A stretch of 64,000 nt of DNA. Source: Rubrobacter tropicus (lineage in GTDB: Bacteria > Actinomycetota > Rubrobacteria > Rubrobacterales > Rubrobacteraceae). The first letter of the stretch is position 1. Each line of letters starts with the position of its first letter. The position numbers and the translations under genes were made by a program. Under the pieces are notes generated by a model. It was not told where the DNA came from and searched no databases. It saw only the letters and a program-made list of their open reading frames with translations. This document shows positions 62,898 to 64,000 of this stretch, piece after piece. The stretch lies in assembly GCF_011492945.1 (NCBI RefSeq), contig NZ_CP045119.1:2852001-2916000 (forward strand), given 5' to 3'.

Positions 62898-63347
62898 TTA
62901 GCCGGCTGCGGACATCAGCGCCCTTTCGCACCAGCCGCGGACCTCGGCGTTGACGGGCATCGCGTCCCAGTCTTCGGGTGCGTACCAGCCGACCTTGTCG
63001 GCCAGGAACTCTTCGCGGATGTCCGTGGGGCCGGTCGGGCGTGCGAAGTAGATCAGGTCGATGTGCTGGTGCCCTGGCCCGATGTCCTCCAGCTGCACCC
63101 CGGCCGGACGGCGCAGCTGTACCGGGTCCTCGACGTCCTCCCGCCTGTCCCCCACGAGCTCAACCTCGACGCCGGTCTCTTCGCGCACCTCGCGCACGGC
63201 GGCCTCGTCGGGCAGCTCGTCCCGCTCGATGTGCCCGCCGGGCGGCAGCCACATGCCGAGCTTGCGGTGGTGGTGAAGCAAGACCTTGCCGTCTCGGACG
63301 ACGAAGACCGCCACCGTGAAATGCCTGCCGCTGTTTTGCCACTCCAT
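62898..63347 (-). CDS. Nudix hydrolase
   Basis: The 149 residues have a complete Nudix box, GGHIERDELPDEAAVREVREETGVEVEL (G-x5-E-x7-REVxEExG), near residues 37-62, after VAVFVVRDGKVLLHHHRKLGMWLPP. Substrate cannot be told; the short C-terminal part resembles MutT/ADP-ribose types. The genes on both sides point the other way. Confidence 0.88.
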   Translation of the reverse strand: MEWQNSGRHFTVAVFVVRDGKVLLHHHRKLGMWLPPGGHIERDELPDEAAVREVREETGVEVELVGDRREDVEDPVQLRRPAGVQLEDIGPGHQHIDLIYFARPTGPTDIREEFLADKVGWYAPEDWDAMPVNAEVRGWCERALMSAAG

Positions 63348-63455
63348 GCCCGCAATCTACACCAGCAGGACCGCCACGCCCGGTAGGCCCCATCACACGC
63401 AGCGGCAATCTTTTCGGTTAACGTTGAGAGAGATGTACGTCAGAGGAGGTCGAGG

Positions 63456-64000
63456 TTGCCTGAGTTGCCGGGGGGCGCTTTCCGGCGCACGGACGAGACG
63501 CCGGACGAAGAGTTCTACAGGACGCCCCGGCTCGTCACCCACATAGACGACCGGGCCATAGCCGCCGTCACGCAGCTCTACAGGGAGTACTTCCCGCCAG
63601 GCGGGGAGATACTCGACCTGATGAGCAGTTGGATCAGCCACCTGCCGCCGGAGGTCGAGTACGGGCGCGTGATCGGCCTCGGCATGAACGAGACGGAGTT
63701 GCGCCGCAACGAGCGCCTCGCCTCCTACGTCGTCCAGAACCTGAACGAGAACCCACGGCTTCCCTTCGGAGACGACGAGTTCGACGGGTGCGGCATCTGC
63801 GTCTCCGTCGACTACCTGACGCGTCCCGTCGAGGTGTTGCGCGAGGTCGGTAGGGTGCTGAAGCCGGGCTCTCCGTTGATCATAACGTTCTCGAACCGCT
63901 GTTTCCCGACGAAGGCGGTCGCCGTCTGGCACCAGCTCGACGACCGGGGTCACATGAGGCTTGTCGAGGACTACCTCCGCGAAGCGGGTAACTGGGATGG
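63456..64000 (+). CDS. SAM-dependent methyltransferase, 3' end outside the window
   Basis: Read from TTG 63456, with AGGAGG 6 bases upstream; the frame is still open at the window end after about 181 codons. It contains FYRTPRLVTHIDDRAIAAVTQLYREYFPPGGEILDLMSSWISHLP (SAM motif I region), VIGLGMNETELRRNERL and FDGCGICVSVDYLTRPVEVLREVGRVLKPGSPLIITFSNRCFP. This matches class I methyltransferases of the methyltransf_11 kind. Substrate unknown. Confidence 0.78.
   Translation, partial: MPELPGGAFRRTDETPDEEFYRTPRLVTHIDDRAIAAVTQLYREYFPPGGEILDLMSSWISHLPPEVEYGRVIGLGMNETELRRNERLASYVVQNLNENPRLPFGDDEFDGCGICVSVDYLTRPVEVLREVGRVLKPGSPLIITFSNRCFPTKAVAVWHQLDDRGHMRLVEDYLREAGNWD

Overview
The window is high-GC chromosomal DNA from a bacterium that looks like a deep-branching actinomycete, most probably Rubrobacter or a close relative. 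That placement is an inference from three things: very GC-rich third positions, tRNA genes without an encoded CCA end, and a gene order that mixes the Firmicutes-type ancestral translation cluster with actinobacterial features. No search was run.

From 1 to about 29.2 kb, everything is on the minus strand, so it reads from high to low coordinates. The order is tRNA-Thr(TGT), tRNA-Tyr, tRNA-Thr(GGT), tRNA-Met, tuf (intact copy), rpmG, tRNA-Trp, secE, nusG, rplK, rplA, rplJ, rplL, rpoB, rpoC. After a promoter this continues with rpsL, rpsG, fusA, tuf (second copy, frameshifted), and then the fused S10/spc superoperon rpsJ-rplCDWB-rpsS-rplV-rpsC-rplP-rpmC-rpsQ-rplNXE-rpsN-rpsH-rplFR-rpsE-rpmD-rplO-secY-adk-map. 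Many neighbouring genes overlap by 1 to 8 bases.

From 29.4 to 53 kb the ancestral cluster continues upstream, again mostly on the minus strand: rae1/yacP (broken), rlmB, cysS, gltX, ispF, ispD, disA, radA. Two plus-strand envelope proteins follow (37.2-39.4 kb), then clpC, a class I lysS, greA, coaX, folK, a fusion gene, folP, ftsH, hpt, tilS and a Gls24/Asp23 gene with a sigma-B-like promoter. The fusion gene occupies exactly the place of folB between folP and folK. It joins four Clp_N repeats to a FolB-like domain that lacks the catalytic Tyr and Lys.

From 54.3 to 62.2 kb lies a 7.8 kb integrated element of visibly lower GC. It is bounded by 81-bp perfect direct repeats that each contain a whole initiator tRNA gene. 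It carries a tyrosine integrase with arm-type sites at both ends, small HTH/excisionase-like proteins, a DUF3987 primase/helicase-like protein, a coiled-coil protein, a small-terminase-like HTH protein, Sm-like, Lar-like and SWIM zinc-finger proteins, an iteron/hairpin region and a face-to-face double promoter built on a nested palindrome. No capsid, relaxase or conjugation gene was seen, so it looks like a satellite or minimal integrative replicon.

From 62.2 kb to the end are host genes again: a membrane-anchored coiled-coil protein, a small zinc-ribbon protein, a Nudix hydrolase and a methyltransferase cut by the window edge.

Intergenic regions carry degenerate 7-bp tandem repeats (CAGCNNN or CAGGNNN), usually as a pair of inverted arrays around operon ends. 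Several genes (tuf copy 1, rae1) show single-C losses in C runs, so some apparent frameshifts may be assembly errors.
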